Translations under genes and position numbers: made by a program
Shown: in pieces, positions 27,126 through 38,215 of the stretch
Layout of the letters: the number at the start of each line of letters is the position of its first letter
Position numbering within the stretch: position 1 is the first letter of the stretch
Notes under the pieces: generated by a model
The model's input: the letters and a program-made list of their open reading frames with translations, nothing else
Told to the model about the DNA's origin: nothing
Database searches by the model: none
Source of the DNA: Staphylococcus hominis subsp. hominis
GTDB taxonomy: Bacteria > Bacillota > Bacilli > Staphylococcales > Staphylococcaceae
Length of the DNA stretch: 64,000 nucleotides
Assembly: GCF_002901845.1 (NCBI RefSeq)
Contig: NZ_PPQE01000025.1
Coordinates: forward strand, 457,393 to 521,392
Reading direction: 5' to 3'

Positions 27126-28304
27126 ATGTTAGAATTTGAACAAGGATTTAATCATTTGGCGACATTAAAAGTCATCGGTGTAGGTGGCGGCGGTAACAAC
27201 GCTGTTAACCGCATGATTGATCATGGAATGAACAATGTTGAATTTATTGCTATTAACACTGATGGGCAAGCTTTAAACTTATCTAAAGCAGAATCTAAAA
27301 TACAAATCGGTGAAAAATTAACACGTGGTTTAGGTGCAGGTGCAAATCCAGAAATTGGAAAAAAAGCTGCTGAAGAATCACGTGAACAAATTGAAGATGC
27401 TATTCAAGGCGCTGATATGGTATTCGTTACTGCTGGTATGGGCGGCGGTACTGGTACAGGTGCTGCACCAGTAGTTGCTAAAATTGCTAAAGAAATGGGA
27501 GCATTAACAGTGGGTGTTGTAACTCGTCCATTTGGCTTTGAAGGACGTAAACGTTCTACACAAGCAGCAGCAGGTGTTGAAGCTATGAAAGCGGCAGTTG
27601 ATACATTAATCGTTATCCCTAACGATCGTTTATTAGATATTGTTGATAAATCAACTCCTATGATGGAAGCATTTAAAGAAGCAGATAATGTTTTACGTCA
27701 AGGTGTTCAAGGTATCTCTGATTTAATCGCTGTATCAGGTGAAGTGAACTTAGACTTTGCTGACGTTAAGACAATTATGTCTAACCAAGGTTCTGCATTA
27801 ATGGGTATTGGTGTATCTTCAGGCGAAAATAGAGCAGTGGAAGCTGCTAAAAAAGCTATTTCATCTCCATTACTTGAAACATCAATTGTTGGTGCTCAAG
27901 GTGTGTTAATGAACATTACAGGTGGCGAATCTTTATCTTTATTCGAAGCTCAAGAAGCAGCTGATATTGTACAAGATGCAGCAGATGAAGATGTAAATAT
28001 GATTTTCGGTACTGTAATTAATCCAGAATTACAAGATGAAATTGTTGTAACAGTAATCGCAACTGGATTTGAAGACAAACCAACATCTCAAGGACGTAAA
28101 GCGTCAAGTACTGGTTTTGGTTCAAGTGCAACTTCTAGTCCATCAACTCAAAGTGCACCAAAAGAAGACTCATTCACACATAGTACATCTAATTCACGTC
28201 CTTCTGATGGTCTAAGCGAAAGAAGTCATACTACTAAAGATGATGATATTCCTAGCTTTATTCGTAATAGAGAAGAAAGACGTTCTAGAAGAACTAGACG
28301 CTAA
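27126..28304 (+). CDS. ftsZ: Cell division protein FtsZ
   Basis: Tubulin-like GTPase forming the Z ring. The 392 residues contain [12 protein letters not shown], the tubulin signature [10 protein letters not shown] at about 104-113, the T7 synergy region and a disordered Ser/Thr linker (about 318-375). The conserved C-terminal peptide [10 protein letters not shown] binds FtsA, SepF and others, and a basic tail RRSRRTRR follows. Strong AGGAGG site. A short hairpin terminator follows. Confidence 0.98.
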   Translation: MLEFEQGFNHLATLKVIGVGGGGNNAVNRMIDHGMNNVEFIAINTDGQALNLSKAESKIQIGEKLTRGLGAGANPEIGKKAAEESREQIEDAIQGADMVFVTAGMGGGTGTGAAPVVAKIAKEMGALTVGVVTRPFGFEGRKRSTQAAAGVEAMKAAVDTLIVIPNDRLLDIVDKSTPMMEAFKEADNVLRQGVQGISDLIAVSGEVNLDFADVKTIMSNQGSALMGIGVSSGENRAVEAAKKAISSPLLETSIVGAQGVLMNITGGESLSLFEAQEAADIVQDAADEDVNMIFGTVINPELQDEIVVTVIATGFEDKPTSQGRKASSTGFGSSATSSPSTQSAPKEDSFTHSTSNSRPSDGLSERSHTTKDDDIPSFIRNREERRSRRTRR

Positions 28305-28328
28305 TATTAAAGCATAAATATAAAATAA

Positions 28329-28366
28329 GGAGCAGTGATTTCTGAGGAGAATGCTGCTCTTTTTAT
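28329..28366 (+). terminator. Hairpin terminator after ftsZ
   Basis: GAGCAG (28330-28335) pairs with CTGCTC (28354-28359), with an internally structured loop, then TTTTTATTTTG. Confidence 0.75.
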
Positions 28367-28494
28367 TTTGTTTAATTTAAAAAGAAATATGTTATATAAT
28401 ACATTTATATACATCTTTTAATCGAAATGCAGATAAAATATAAAACAATAGTCTAGATATGATTATTCTTAAAAGTGAGGGTGGTTTTCACAAC

Positions 28495-29289
28495 GTGGAA
28501 AAATTTATAAAACAGCCACATTATTTGAGTTATACATCACAATATGATCAGTTAACACTTGGTTTTACTACACGTGAAGATGGAAAAAGTCCATATCCAA
28601 GAGATGCATTTAATATGGCACGTTATATTGATGATGAACCTAGTCATGTGACGCATCATCAAGAGATATTAGCTAATGCTATCAACTTTCCTACACAACA
28701 ATGGGTTTTTCCTATTCAAACACACGAAAATAATATCGCTCACATTACTAAAGCACATTGTGGCGCTAATATTAAGGCATTAGGTAATGAATTATATGGA
28801 ATTGATGGTATGTACACTTATGATTCAGATATATTATTAACGATGTGTTATGCTGATTGTGTACCTGTATATTTTTATAGTGAAAAACATCATTTTATCG
28901 CTCTAGCTCATGCGGGGTGGAGAGGAACATATGGTCAAATAGTAGTAGAAATGCTTAAATATGTAGAATTTGACTATCAAGATTTAAATGTAGTCATAGG
29001 TCCAGCGACTTCTTCAACCTATGAAATAAATGATGATATTAAAAATAAATTTGAAACATTGCCTATTAATTCTGACAAATATATTGAAACACGAGATACT
29101 GATCGACATGGTATTGATTTAAAATTAGCTAACGCTTTATTATTAAAAAATAGTGGCGTACCAGCTGAAAATATTAATATTACAAAATACACTACATCAG
29201 AAGACTTATCGCTTTTTTTCTCTTATCGTGTTGAAAAAGGTAAAACTGGCAGGATGCTAGCATTTATAGGTCAAAAAGGAGAAGTGTAG
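28495..29289 (+). CDS. pgeF: Purine nucleoside phosphorylase, laccase-domain (PgeF/YlmD)
   Basis: Zinc-dependent DUF152/multicopper-oxidase-fold enzyme. PgeF in E. coli edits UDP-MurNAc carrying L-Ser, and relatives are purine nucleoside phosphorylases/adenosine deaminases. GTG 28495 ([13 protein letters not shown]) is preferred because GAGGGTGG precedes it; the upstream ATG 28459 has no such site. The 264 residues include [14 protein letters not shown] (Cys ligand), HAGWRGT (His ligand) and the C-terminal FFSYR. It starts the ylmDEFGH run behind ftsZ. Confidence 0.92.
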   Translation: MEKFIKQPHYLSYTSQYDQLTLGFTTREDGKSPYPRDAFNMARYIDDEPSHVTHHQEILANAINFPTQQWVFPIQTHENNIAHITKAHCGANIKALGNELYGIDGMYTYDSDILLTMCYADCVPVYFYSEKHHFIALAHAGWRGTYGQIVVEMLKYVEFDYQDLNVVIGPATSSTYEINDDIKNKFETLPINSDKYIETRDTDRHGIDLKLANALLLKNSGVPAENINITKYTTSEDLSLFFSYRVEKGKTGRMLAFIGQKGEV

Positions 29290-29351
29290 TGTAATGCAGT
29301 TATATCACTATAATCCTTTATGTCATTACAAAGTTAAGAGGTTGATATATA

Positions 29352-30026
29352 ATGAAAGTGACAGAAAATTTAGAAAAAATAAAAGCGGAAATTAATCATC
29401 ATCTTGAAAAAAGTGTAATTAAGACCGCTCCAAACGTGATTGCAGTAACAAAATATGTTACAATAGACCGAGCAAAAGAAGCGTATGATGCTGGTTTAAG
29501 ACACTTTGGAGAAAATAGAGTAGAAGGTTTTCTAGAAAAAAAACAAGCCTTACCTAAAGATGTTACAATGCATTTTATCGGTTCACTGCAGTCTAGAAAA
29601 GTAAAAGATGTGATTAATGACATCGATTATTTACATGCACTAGATCGTTTGAGTTTAGCAAAAGAAATTAATAAAAGAGCAACTCACACTATTTCATGCT
29701 TTATCCAAGTGAATGTTTCTGGTGAAGAAACTAAACATGGTATTGCGCTTAGTGAAGTTAATGATTTTATTGAACAAATTAAAGCATTCGACAATATTAA
29801 AATTGTTGGATTAATGACAATGGCGCCTTATACCGATGATAAGGACTACATACATCAGTTATTTAAACAATTGAGATTAAAACGAGATGAAATTAAAAAC
29901 CTTAAATTGAATTATGCACCATGTGAATATTTATCTATGGGAATGAGTAATGATTATACTATTGCTGTAGAAGAAGGTGCTACATTTATAAGAATAGGGA
30001 CTAAACTTGTTGGAGAAGAGGAGTGA
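29352..30026 (+). CDS. PLP homeostasis protein (YggS/YlmE family)
   Basis: Single-domain PLP-binding protein resembling the alanine racemase barrel, involved in pyridoxal phosphate homeostasis. The lysine in VIAVTKYVT (about residue 33) is the expected Schiff-base position. [22 protein letters not shown], the [12 protein letters not shown] loop and [16 protein letters not shown] are all standard. The 224-residue length is normal. Its stop overlaps the sepF GTG by 4 bp. Confidence 0.94.
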   Translation: MKVTENLEKIKAEINHHLEKSVIKTAPNVIAVTKYVTIDRAKEAYDAGLRHFGENRVEGFLEKKQALPKDVTMHFIGSLQSRKVKDVINDIDYLHALDRLSLAKEINKRATHTISCFIQVNVSGEETKHGIALSEVNDFIEQIKAFDNIKIVGLMTMAPYTDDKDYIHQLFKQLRLKRDEIKNLKLNYAPCEYLSMGMSNDYTIAVEEGATFIRIGTKLVGEEE

Positions 30027-30622
30027 GCCCCGTGGCTATCAAGGATTTATTTAATAATTTTTTCCTAATGGAAGATGAAGAAGAAGTCGAAAGCCCTGCT
30101 GAAAGACAACAGCGTGTAACACAAAATGAAGAAAATCAAAATCGTAATATGCAACAGCAACCTATTGAAAGAACACAGAATAATCAAAATCACTTAAAAA
30201 CTGTACCTCAAAAGAAAGTATCAAAAAATTACAATACTGAAGAAAGGAATTATCGTATGGGAAATACATCAAATAAGTCTAATTCAAAAAATGTTGTTAC
30301 TATGAATCAATCAGCTGGTACAGGTTATAGTAATTACGAAAATTCAAAAATGTGCTTATTTGAACCTCGTGTATTTTCAGATACTCAAGACATTGCAGAT
30401 GAACTTAAAAATCGTCGTGCGACATTAGTTAACTTACAACGTATTGATAAAGTATCAGCGAAACGTATTATTGACTTCTTAAGCGGAACAGTTTATGCCA
30501 TTGGCGGAGATATACAACGTGTAGGTGCTGATATCTTCCTTTGTACACCTGATAATGTTGAGGTGGCAGGTAGTATTACCGATCACCTTGAACAGATGAA
30601 TACACAACAACATTACGAATAA
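30023..30622 (+). CDS. sepF: Cell division protein SepF
   Basis: Binds the FtsZ C-terminus and the membrane and bundles FtsZ filaments. The 199-residue protein has an N-terminal amphipathic membrane-targeting helix ([12 protein letters not shown]), a Gln/Asn-rich disordered linker (about 20-110) and the compact DUF552 domain from [10 protein letters not shown] to [13 protein letters not shown] 30023 ([10 protein letters not shown]) aligns with homologues starting MSHLALKDLF and overlaps the upstream stop; GTG 30032 is a possible alternative. Confidence 0.95.
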   Translation: MSPVAIKDLFNNFFLMEDEEEVESPAERQQRVTQNEENQNRNMQQQPIERTQNNQNHLKTVPQKKVSKNYNTEERNYRMGNTSNKSNSKNVVTMNQSAGTGYSNYENSKMCLFEPRVFSDTQDIADELKNRRATLVNLQRIDKVSAKRIIDFLSGTVYAIGGDIQRVGADIFLCTPDNVEVAGSITDHLEQMNTQQHYE

Positions 30623-30644
30623 TTTAAGGAGTAGAATATAATAT

Positions 30645-30941
30645 ATGGATGTTGGTATATTAGCTAGTATATTTAACTTTATAATATTACTAGTTCAAAT
30701 TTATTATTGGGGAATGATTATTTATTTCTTTACTTCATGGGTTCCAACAATTAGAGAATCTAAATTTGGATCATTTTTAAGTAAGATATATGAACCTTTC
30801 TTAGAGCCATTTAGAAAGATTATTCCACCCATTGGTATGATTGATATTTCATCAATTGTAGCATTATTTGTACTTGTATTATTTCAATATGGATTGCAAA
30901 GTATTTTTGATATGATATTAAATTATTTAATACTAAAATAA
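30645..30941 (+). CDS. YggT-family membrane protein YlmG
   Basis: A 98-residue protein with two membrane segments and the conserved central SWVPTIRESKFGSFLSKIYEP, a YggT-family hallmark. It is encoded in the division cluster between sepF and ylmH in most Firmicutes. Its role is not firmly known (suggested link to membrane/division organisation). It is followed by a terminator, so ylmH and divIVA have some transcriptional independence. Confidence 0.9.
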   Translation: MDVGILASIFNFIILLVQIYYWGMIIYFFTSWVPTIRESKFGSFLSKIYEPFLEPFRKIIPPIGMIDISSIVALFVLVLFQYGLQSIFDMILNYLILK

Positions 30942-30958
30942 TTTTATAATAAGTTAGT

Positions 30959-30994
30959 AGAGCCTGTGATATGCATAATGTCTCAGGCTCTTTA
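30959..30994 (+). terminator. Terminator between ylmG and ylmH
   Basis: AGAGCCTG (30959-30966) pairs with CAGGCTCT (30984-30991), then TT. The T-run is short, so termination may be partial. Confidence 0.65.
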
Positions 30995-31019
30995 ACACTT
31001 AAAAGAGGAGGCGTTAATC

Positions 31020-31790
31020 ATCGATATTTATCAGCACTTTAGAAATGAAGAACAACCACTTATTAATCAATTATTAGATAAATGTGAACAAGTTAATCAA
31101 CAATATGCACCTGTATTGACTTCATTTTTAGATCCTAGAGAACAATATATATTAGAAGTCATCGTCGGTAGTTTTGAAGATATGAAAGTGAGCTATTTCA
31201 GTGGTCAATCGGCAGAAAGAAAGAGAGCAATTATTGCGCCTAGTTATTTTGAACCTACTGAAGGTGATTTTGAAGAAGTATTAATCCAAATTAATTATCC
31301 TGAGAAATTTGTGTCTATTCAACATCAACATGTACTTGGAACTTTAATGTCTTTAGGTATAGAAAGAGAACAAGTAGGAGATATACTTGTTGGTGATACG
31401 ATTCAGTTTGTTTTGACAAAGCAATTGGAATCATATATTATGATGGAATTAACAAAGATTAAAGGTGCTACAGTCAAACTTGATTCTATTCCATTTAAAG
31501 ATATGATACAATCAAAAGAGAATTGGAATATTCATCATAGTACAGTCAGTGCTTTAAGATTAGATGTCGTTTTAAAAGAAATGATTCGAAAATCTAGATC
31601 AATTGCTAAACAATTAATTGAAAAAAAACGGGTAAAAGTGAATCATACTTTAATCGATTCTCCCGATTTTCAACTTCAAAACAATGATTTGCTCTCTATT
31701 CAAGGATTTGGACGTGCTCGAATTGTTGATATAGGTGGCAAAACTAAAAAAGAAAAAGTTCATATAACGTATCAAACACTATTTAAGTAA
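31020..31790 (+). CDS. S4-domain RNA-binding protein YlmH, ATC start
   Basis: RNA-binding protein with a C-terminal S4 domain (STVSALRLDVVLKEMIRKSR... KKRVKVNHTLIDSP). Firmicute YlmH proteins act in stalled-ribosome/peptidyl-tRNA handling and were first linked to division by gene order. The first standard start is TTG 31116, but the same frame stays open upstream and encodes IDIYQHFRNEEQPLINQLL..., and AGGAGG at 31006-31011 lies 8 bases before ATC 31020. No ATG, GTG or TTG occurs there, so an ATC start is inferred, giving 256 residues, the usual length. Confidence 0.85.
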   Translation: MDIYQHFRNEEQPLINQLLDKCEQVNQQYAPVLTSFLDPREQYILEVIVGSFEDMKVSYFSGQSAERKRAIIAPSYFEPTEGDFEEVLIQINYPEKFVSIQHQHVLGTLMSLGIEREQVGDILVGDTIQFVLTKQLESYIMMELTKIKGATVKLDSIPFKDMIQSKENWNIHHSTVSALRLDVVLKEMIRKSRSIAKQLIEKKRVKVNHTLIDSPDFQLQNNDLLSIQGFGRARIVDIGGKTKKEKVHITYQTLFK

Positions 31791-31853
31791 ATGATATTGA
31801 TTGATAAATAATAAAAACACCTTTATGATGGTTCGTTTTAAGGAGGATAATAG

Positions 31854-32534
31854 ATGGCTTTTACACCTAATGAAATAAGAAATAAGGAATTTACAAGAGT
31901 GAAAAATGGTTTGGAGCCTGCTGAAGTTAGCGACTTTTTAACTCAATTAAGTAATGAGATTGAAAGACTTAAAGAAGAAAAAAAACAACTTGAAAAAGTG
32001 CTTGAAGAGAGAGATACTAATATTAAATCTTATCAAGATGTTCATCAATCAGTAAGTGATGCGCTTATTCAAGCTCAACAAGCTGGAGAACAAACAAAAA
32101 TTGCTGCCACAAAAGAATCAGAAGCAATTATCTCTAAAGCAAAAGCGAAAGCTGATGTGATTGTAAATGATGCTATTGAAAAAGCACGTCATTTATCTTT
32201 CCAAACTGAAGATATGAAACGTCAATCTAAAATATTTAGATCAAGATTTCGTATGCTTGTAGAAGCACAGCTGGATTTATTGAAAAATGATGATTGGGAT
32301 TACTTATTAAATTATGATTTTGATGCAGAACAAGTGACACAAGAAAACATACAGCATTTAAATCCACAAGATGTAAATCCAAATGCGAATAGTGAAACTC
32401 CAACGAGTGAAACAACTGAGACAGTATCAAATGAGGAAAATCAGTCAATCAATTCTAATGAAACAACTAATACAAATAAGTCTACTTCTGAAAATAAGGA
32501 TGTTTCAAGTAGCGAATCATCATCAAATAAATAG
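31854..32534 (+). CDS. divIVA: Cell division protein DivIVA
   Basis: Coiled-coil scaffold that binds curved membrane at septa. The 226 residues begin with the conserved membrane-binding N-terminus (FTPNEIRNKEFTRVKNG and VSDFL), then long coiled-coil segments (about 30-150), then a low-complexity Ser/Asn/Thr/Glu tail (about 165-226). Strong AAGGAGG site. Last gene of the dcw cluster, just before the T-box of ileS. Confidence 0.95.
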   Translation: MAFTPNEIRNKEFTRVKNGLEPAEVSDFLTQLSNEIERLKEEKKQLEKVLEERDTNIKSYQDVHQSVSDALIQAQQAGEQTKIAATKESEAIISKAKAKADVIVNDAIEKARHLSFQTEDMKRQSKIFRSRFRMLVEAQLDLLKNDDWDYLLNYDFDAEQVTQENIQHLNPQDVNPNANSETPTSETTETVSNEENQSINSNETTNTNKSTSENKDVSSSESSSNK

Positions 32535-32564
32535 TTAATAAAATGTCAGACACGTAAAAAATAA

Positions 32565-32731
32565 TAAACTTTTCACAGCGAGTTAGGACACGGTGCAAGC
32601 CTAATATAAGTCTATTTTTTATATCACTGGCAAATTAAAATTTTATAATATTAAGAAGAGAACTCTAAGTTGAGTTAAGAAGGGTGGTACCGCGGGTTTC
32701 TCGTCCCTATTAATTGAACTTAGAGTTCTTT
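32565..32731 (+). promoter_or_regulatory. T-box riboswitch for isoleucyl-tRNA synthetase
   Basis: The conserved T-box AAGGGTGGTACCGCGG (32680-32695) pairs with the acceptor end of uncharged tRNA-Ile. The competing terminator stem is AGAACTCTAAGTT (32659-32671) with AACTTAGAGTTCT (32717-32729) plus a T-run. A plausible ATC specifier lies at 32623-32625, consistent with isoleucine, though I placed it by eye. When tRNA-Ile is uncharged the antiterminator forms and ileS is transcribed. Confidence 0.93.
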
Positions 32732-32753
32732 TTATATTTAAGGAGTGGAAAAT

Positions 32754-35504
32754 ATGAATTACAAAGAAACTTTATTAATGCCTAAAACTGACTTTCCAAT
32801 GCGAGGAGGTTTACCTAATAAAGAGCCAAAAATTCAAGAGCAATGGGAAGCAAATAATCATTATCAAAAAGCTTTAGAGAAAAATGAAGGAAATCAATCA
32901 TTTATTTTGCATGATGGCCCACCTTATGCAAATGGTAATCTTCACATGGGACATGCATTAAATAAAATTATTAAAGATATTATTGTACGTTATAAAACGA
33001 TGCAAGGATTTTACTCACCTTACGTTCCAGGATGGGACACACATGGTTTACCAATTGAACAAGCATTGACTAAAAAAGGCGTTGATCGCAAAAAAATGTC
33101 AATTGCTGAGTTTAGAGAAAAATGTAAAGAATTTGCTTTAGAACAAGTTGAACTTCAAAAACAAGATTTTAAGCGTTTAGGTGTACGTGGGGACTTTAAT
33201 AATCCATATATTACTCTTAAACCTGAATATGAAGCAGCTCAAATTCGTTTGTTTGGCGAAATGGCTGATAAAGGTTTAATTTATAAAGGTAAAAAACCGG
33301 TATATTGGTCACCATCAAGTGAATCTTCACTTGCTGAAGCTGAAATTGAATATCATGATAAACGTTCAGCATCTATTTATGTAGCCTTTGATGTTAAAGA
33401 TTCAAAAGGTACTATCGATGAGGATGCTCAATTTATTATCTGGACAACTACACCTTGGACATTACCTTCTAACGTAGCAATTACAGTTCATCCAGACTTG
33501 AAATATGGTCAATATAATGTAAATGGTAAGAAATATGTGATTGCTGAAGCTTTAGCTGAAAGCGTTTCTGAAGCATTAGGTTGGGATAAAGATACTATTC
33601 AATTGGAAAAAGAATTTACAGGGAAAGAGTTAGAGTATGTTGAAACACAACATCCTTTCATAGATCGAGTATCCTTAGTCATTAATGGTGGTCATGTAAC
33701 AACTGATGCTGGTACTGGTTGTGTACACACTGCCCCTGGTCACGGGGAAGATGACTATGTTGTAGGTCAAAAATACGATTTACCTGTTATCAGTCCTTTG
33801 GATGATAAAGGTGTCTTCACCGAGGAAGGCGGACAATTTGAAGGTATGTTCTATGATAAAGCAAATAAAGCTGTAACAGACCTTTTAACTGATAAAGGTG
33901 CCTTATTAAAGTTAGACTTTATTACGCATAGTTATCCGCATGATTGGCGTACTAAAAAACCAGTTATTTTCCGTGCAACACCTCAATGGTTTGCTTCAAT
34001 TAATAAAGTGAGACAAGATATCTTAGATGCGATTGAAGAAACTGATTTTAAAGTAGATTGGGGTAAAACACGTATTTATAATATGATTCGTGATCGTGGT
34101 GAATGGGTGATTTCTCGTCAACGTGTATGGGGTGTACCATTGCCTGTATTTTACGCTGAAAATGGCGATATTATTATGACAAAAGAAACAGTCAATCATG
34201 TAGCTGATTTATTTGAAGAATATGGCTCAAATGTTTGGTTTGAAAGAGAAGCTAAAGATTTATTACCTGAAGGATTCACACATCCTGGAAGCCCTAATGG
34301 AGAATTTACTAAAGAAACAGATATTATGGATGTTTGGTTTGACTCTGGTTCATCTCATAGAGGCGTGTTAGAAACTCGTCCAGAATTGCATTTCCCAGCC
34401 GATTTATATTTTGAAGGTAGTGACCAATATCGTGGTTGGTTTAACTCTTCAATTACTACAGCAGTTGCGACTAGAGAACAAGCGCCTTATAAATTCTTAT
34501 TGTCACATGGTTTCGTAATGGATGGCGAAGGTAAAAAAATGAGTAAATCTTTAGGTAACGTTATCGTACCTAATCAAGTAGTAAAACAAAAAGGTGCAGA
34601 TATTGCACGATTATGGGTAAGTAGTACAGACTACTTAGCAGATGTACGTATTTCAGATGAAATTTTAAAACAAACGTCTGATGTTTATAGAAAAATCAGA
34701 AATACTTTAAGATTTATGTTAGGTAATATTAACGACTTTAATCCTGAAACAGACAGTGTACCTGAACATGAATTATTAGAAGTAGATCGCTACTTATTGA
34801 ATCGCTTACGTGAATTCACTGCTAGTACTATTAATCACTATGATAACTTTGATTACTTAAATATTTATCAAGAAGTTCAAAACTTTATCAATGTTGAATT
34901 AAGTAACTTCTATTTAGATTATGGTAAAGATATTCTGTATATTGAACAAAAAGACGCACATAAACGTCGTAGCATGCAAACAGTGTTGTATCAAATTTTA
35001 GTAGATATGACCAAATTACTCGCTCCTATTTTAGTACACACTGCCGAAGAAGTATGGTCTCATACACCACATGTTAAAGAAGAAAGTGTTCATTTAGCAG
35101 ATATGCCAAAAGTTGTGGACGTTGATCAAGAGTTATTAGATAAATGGAATCAATTTATGTCATTACGTGATGATGTAAACCGTGCATTAGAAGCAGCACG
35201 TAATGAAAAAGTTATCGGTAAATCTCTTGAAGCTAAAGTAGTGATTGGAAACAATGATCACTTTAAAGCTGCAGAATTTTTACAACAATTTAATGACTTA
35301 CAACAATTATTTATCGTCTCTCAAGTTGAAGTGACTGAAAAAGTAGACAATGGAAATGAATATCAACATGGTGACATTCGTATTGACCATGCTTCAGGTG
35401 AAAAATGTGAAAGATGTTGGAATTATAGTGAAGCATTAGGATCTGTTGGTGAACTTGATCATTTATGTCCACGTTGTCAAGAAGTCGTAAAAACTTTAGT
35501 TTAA
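32754..35504 (+). CDS. ileS: Isoleucyl-tRNA synthetase
   Basis: Class I synthetase charging tRNA-Ile, and the target of mupirocin. ATG 32754 ([19 protein letters not shown]) follows AAGGAG and gives 916 residues; a GTG three codons upstream overlaps the ribosome site. The HIGH-type motif NLHMGHA lies near residue 65, the CP1 editing domain with TTPWTLPSN and [15 protein letters not shown] follows, KMSKS is near 595, and a C-terminal zinc finger has CERCW and CPRC. It has the chromosomal, mupirocin-sensitive architecture. Controlled by the T-box upstream. Confidence 0.98.
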   Translation: MNYKETLLMPKTDFPMRGGLPNKEPKIQEQWEANNHYQKALEKNEGNQSFILHDGPPYANGNLHMGHALNKIIKDIIVRYKTMQGFYSPYVPGWDTHGLPIEQALTKKGVDRKKMSIAEFREKCKEFALEQVELQKQDFKRLGVRGDFNNPYITLKPEYEAAQIRLFGEMADKGLIYKGKKPVYWSPSSESSLAEAEIEYHDKRSASIYVAFDVKDSKGTIDEDAQFIIWTTTPWTLPSNVAITVHPDLKYGQYNVNGKKYVIAEALAESVSEALGWDKDTIQLEKEFTGKELEYVETQHPFIDRVSLVINGGHVTTDAGTGCVHTAPGHGEDDYVVGQKYDLPVISPLDDKGVFTEEGGQFEGMFYDKANKAVTDLLTDKGALLKLDFITHSYPHDWRTKKPVIFRATPQWFASINKVRQDILDAIEETDFKVDWGKTRIYNMIRDRGEWVISRQRVWGVPLPVFYAENGDIIMTKETVNHVADLFEEYGSNVWFEREAKDLLPEGFTHPGSPNGEFTKETDIMDVWFDSGSSHRGVLETRPELHFPADLYFEGSDQYRGWFNSSITTAVATREQAPYKFLLSHGFVMDGEGKKMSKSLGNVIVPNQVVKQKGADIARLWVSSTDYLADVRISDEILKQTSDVYRKIRNTLRFMLGNINDFNPETDSVPEHELLEVDRYLLNRLREFTASTINHYDNFDYLNIYQEVQNFINVELSNFYLDYGKDILYIEQKDAHKRRSMQTVLYQILVDMTKLLAPILVHTAEEVWSHTPHVKEESVHLADMPKVVDVDQELLDKWNQFMSLRDDVNRALEAARNEKVIGKSLEAKVVIGNNDHFKAAEFLQQFNDLQQLFIVSQVEVTEKVDNGNEYQHGDIRIDHASGEKCERCWNYSEALGSVGELDHLCPRCQEVVKTLV

Positions 35505-35518
35505 TTCAATAAAGATAG

Positions 35519-35558
35519 AACGCTTGTAACCTAATTAAGGATTACGAGCGTTTTTTTT
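35519..35558 (+). terminator. Terminator of ileS
   Basis: Imperfect stem ACGCTTGTAA / TTACGAGCGT around 35520-35551, followed by T8. Confidence 0.88.
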
Positions 35559-35707
35559 AAAGTATATAAATATTAAATAATAATAGTTTGAAAATATAGC
35601 TGAATAGAGTTTCAAGTTTAGATGAAGAGGAACTAGGTTATAACACATAATAAGTGATGGAATATTTCTCGTATGTTTATGATAGATATAGGAAGAGGGA
35701 TAAAATT

Positions 35708-37225
35708 ATGGGCAAGATTTTACTAACTGGGGCTTCTGGATATATCGGTAGTCATTTAAAAGATAAATTAAAAGATAATCATGAGATTATCGCAATATCA
35801 AGAAATGCTCAAAATAAAAAAAATGAAAGAAATGTAACTTGGAAATCAGCGGATTTATTTGATTTAGATGCTATAACTGAGGTAATGGAAGGTATAGATA
35901 CTGCGATATATCTTGTTCATTCAATGATGCCAAGTGCTAAACTTACACAAGCGAATTTCGAAGATATGGATGCACTACTAGCTGATAATTTTGGACGTGC
36001 AGCAAAAAAGCAAGGTGTTAAACATATTATATTTATGAGTGGTATTATCCCAAATGATACTCAGTTATCACCTCACTTAAAAAGTCGGTTAGAATGTGAA
36101 AAAATATTAGGATATTATGACATCCCTGTAAGCACATTACGTGCTGGTCTAATTATAGGTTCAAAAGGTAGCTCATATCCTATTTTAAAAAGAATGATAG
36201 AGCGTTTGCCAGCAATGATTCTACCGAACTGGGCTCACAATATGATTGCGCCAGTATCTATTGATGATGTTATTGATAAATTAGCTATGTTAGTTGAACG
36301 TTCTCCACAAGAAAATGAAGCATTTGATATTACAGGACCTAAGGTAATGAATTATCAAGAATTATTTGAACGTACAGCGGCTATTCTTGATAAACGTTTA
36401 CCTATGTTGAATTTACCAATTATTCCTATTTGGTTAAGTCGATTTTGGGTTAGACTGATTTCGCAAGTACCTAAAGAAATGGTATACCCACTTATGGATA
36501 GTTTAGTGCATGATATGATTCCACAGCCTGAGCGTATAAAACCTGAAATATCATTAGGGAAAATGAATTATGAAGAAAGTGTAAGAAAAGCACTGAAAGA
36601 AGAACAAGATGAACAACAAACAATAACTACAAAACAGTCTAAACCTAAATCAAAGCAAGATAAGAAAAATGAAGTGAAAGATGTTAGAGCAATAACGCGT
36701 TTTAAAATTCCTGAAAGTTATTCAATGCGTGATGTAACAAGAGAATATGCAGAATTTATAAATGATATTACGCTTCATTTAATAGATGGTACCATTAATG
36801 AGCATGAATTTAATATTCAATTACCATTAATAAAGAAATTCATTTTAAAAATGACACGACATAATCATGATTCTACGAGTGAAATGATTGTATATAAAAT
36901 TGTTGGTGGAGATTTAGCAATGGCTAAAGACGGCGGTAATGCGCGATTTGAATTTAGGCGTATATTAGATACTAATGAAGGTATTGTAGCATTACATGAA
37001 TATGAACCAACATTACCATGGGGAGTTTATAAGTTTACTCAAGCCAATGCACATAAGTTTGTGATGGATGTGTTTAAACACCATATGAATCATTTAGCTA
37101 ATGAAGAAGAAGATAAACAAGATCCTGTTAATAAAATTTTTACTAATCTTGCTATGACTACTGGTGCAATGATTGGCGCATTTGTTGGTGCAAGAATATA
37201 CAATAAATTTTTAGCTAAAAAATAG
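35708..37225 (+). CDS. NAD(P)-binding SDR/epimerase-like protein with C-terminal extension
   Basis: ATG 35708 (MGKILLTGASGYIGSHL) puts the Rossmann TGASGYIG motif at the N-terminus, as in atypical short-chain dehydrogenases; an in-frame ATG 18 codons earlier adds no recognisable sequence. About 505 residues: Rossmann domain 1-~290 (SMMPSAKLTQ, FMSGIIPND, LRAGLIIGSKGSSYP), a Lys/Gln-rich linker (~300-330), then a separate domain and a C-terminal glycine-rich hydrophobic segment (MTTGAMIGAFVGARI). No catalytic YxxxK is evident, so it may bind the nucleotide without classic SDR chemistry. Substrate unknown. Monocistronic. Confidence 0.75.
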   Translation: MGKILLTGASGYIGSHLKDKLKDNHEIIAISRNAQNKKNERNVTWKSADLFDLDAITEVMEGIDTAIYLVHSMMPSAKLTQANFEDMDALLADNFGRAAKKQGVKHIIFMSGIIPNDTQLSPHLKSRLECEKILGYYDIPVSTLRAGLIIGSKGSSYPILKRMIERLPAMILPNWAHNMIAPVSIDDVIDKLAMLVERSPQENEAFDITGPKVMNYQELFERTAAILDKRLPMLNLPIIPIWLSRFWVRLISQVPKEMVYPLMDSLVHDMIPQPERIKPEISLGKMNYEESVRKALKEEQDEQQTITTKQSKPKSKQDKKNEVKDVRAITRFKIPESYSMRDVTREYAEFINDITLHLIDGTINEHEFNIQLPLIKKFILKMTRHNHDSTSEMIVYKIVGGDLAMAKDGGNARFEFRRILDTNEGIVALHEYEPTLPWGVYKFTQANAHKFVMDVFKHHMNHLANEEEDKQDPVNKIFTNLAMTTGAMIGAFVGARIYNKFLAKK

Positions 37226-37243
37226 TATACTTTATGTATTTAA

Positions 37244-37294
37244 AAGTTTTCGATGGAAGAGCCATGAAGTTCTTTCTATCGAAAGCTTTTTTTA
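37244..37294 (+). terminator. Terminator after SDR gene
   Basis: Imperfect long inverted repeat AGTTTTCGATGGAAGA / TCTTTCTATCGAAAGCT followed by T7. Confidence 0.85.
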
Positions 37295-37416
37295 GCCTAA
37301 ATAGTTGAATATTACGCATTAAGACTGATAAAATTTTAATTATTTTATTATAGAATAATCATTAATCGTAGCTATTTTAAATTGAAAGAGAGATTTTAAA
37401 ATTTAGGAGGTACCCT

Positions 37417-38211
37417 ATGTTTCATGATAATGATGCACATTTTATTAATGGTATCACTTTAAATGTAAGAGATTTACGTACTTTACAACCGTTCTATGAA
37501 GAATTATTAGGATTTAAAAAGGTGGAAGAGACATTAACGGCTGTCAAATATCAAATTGGAGATCGTCACCATTATATTACTTTAAGAGAGATAAAATCTG
37601 GACGAAATCCTTTATCTCAAGAAGCTGGTTTATTTTATATAGGAGTTCAATTATCCAATACACACCATCTGGCAGATCTAATCGAAAAGTTAAATGACTA
37701 TGAGTTACCAATTAATGGTGGAGAACAAAACGTATGTACATTTATTTTTGTCGAAGATCCAGAAGGTCATATGTTTAAGTTTTATGTTGATAAATCGATT
37801 TCTGATTGGAAACAAGAAAGTGAATGGATTAGACTCGATATTAAGCCACTCGATGTTTCTTCATTATTACCATATGCATCAACCATCGGATGGCAAGGTT
37901 TACCTAATGATAGTAAAATTGGGAATATTAGTTTAAAAACCATTCGATTAAATGAAGTAAGAGAGTATTATCTAAACTATTTTGGACTAGTACCTTCTGC
38001 ATATTTAGATGATGAATCTTTTTATTTAGCTTCTGAACAATATTATTGTCATCTTTCAATGAATCAATGGAATTCAAAAATAAAGCGAATAGATAATGAA
38101 CATACTTATGGTCTATCTATCGTTGACTTTCATTATCCAGAAACACATCATATCAATATTAAAGGCCCAGATGGTATCCAATTTAGATTTAATTTTATAA
38201 AGGTAGAGTGA
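37417..38211 (+). CDS. VOC-family (glyoxalase/catechol dioxygenase-like) protein
   Basis: A 264-residue protein with two vicinal-oxygen-chelate modules: one begins INGITLNVRDLRTLQPFYEELLGF, the other near 170 (GNISLKTIRLNEVREYYLNYFGL). VEDPEGHMFKFY in the first module carries a likely metal-ligand Glu/His region. The arrangement resembles CatE-type ring-cleaving dioxygenases of Bacillus, but the substrate cannot be read from sequence. Strong GGAGGT site. The next gene starts 5 bases after the stop, so the two are co-transcribed. Confidence 0.85.
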   Translation: MFHDNDAHFINGITLNVRDLRTLQPFYEELLGFKKVEETLTAVKYQIGDRHHYITLREIKSGRNPLSQEAGLFYIGVQLSNTHHLADLIEKLNDYELPINGGEQNVCTFIFVEDPEGHMFKFYVDKSISDWKQESEWIRLDIKPLDVSSLLPYASTIGWQGLPNDSKIGNISLKTIRLNEVREYYLNYFGLVPSAYLDDESFYLASEQYYCHLSMNQWNSKIKRIDNEHTYGLSIVDFHYPETHHINIKGPDGIQFRFNFIKVE

Positions 38212-38215
38212 TGAA

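Noticed and set aside
32754..35504. Possible mupirocin-resistant (MupA-type) synthetase
   Set aside because: It sits behind the native T-box in the chromosomal locus, with the architecture of the normal staphylococcal enzyme.
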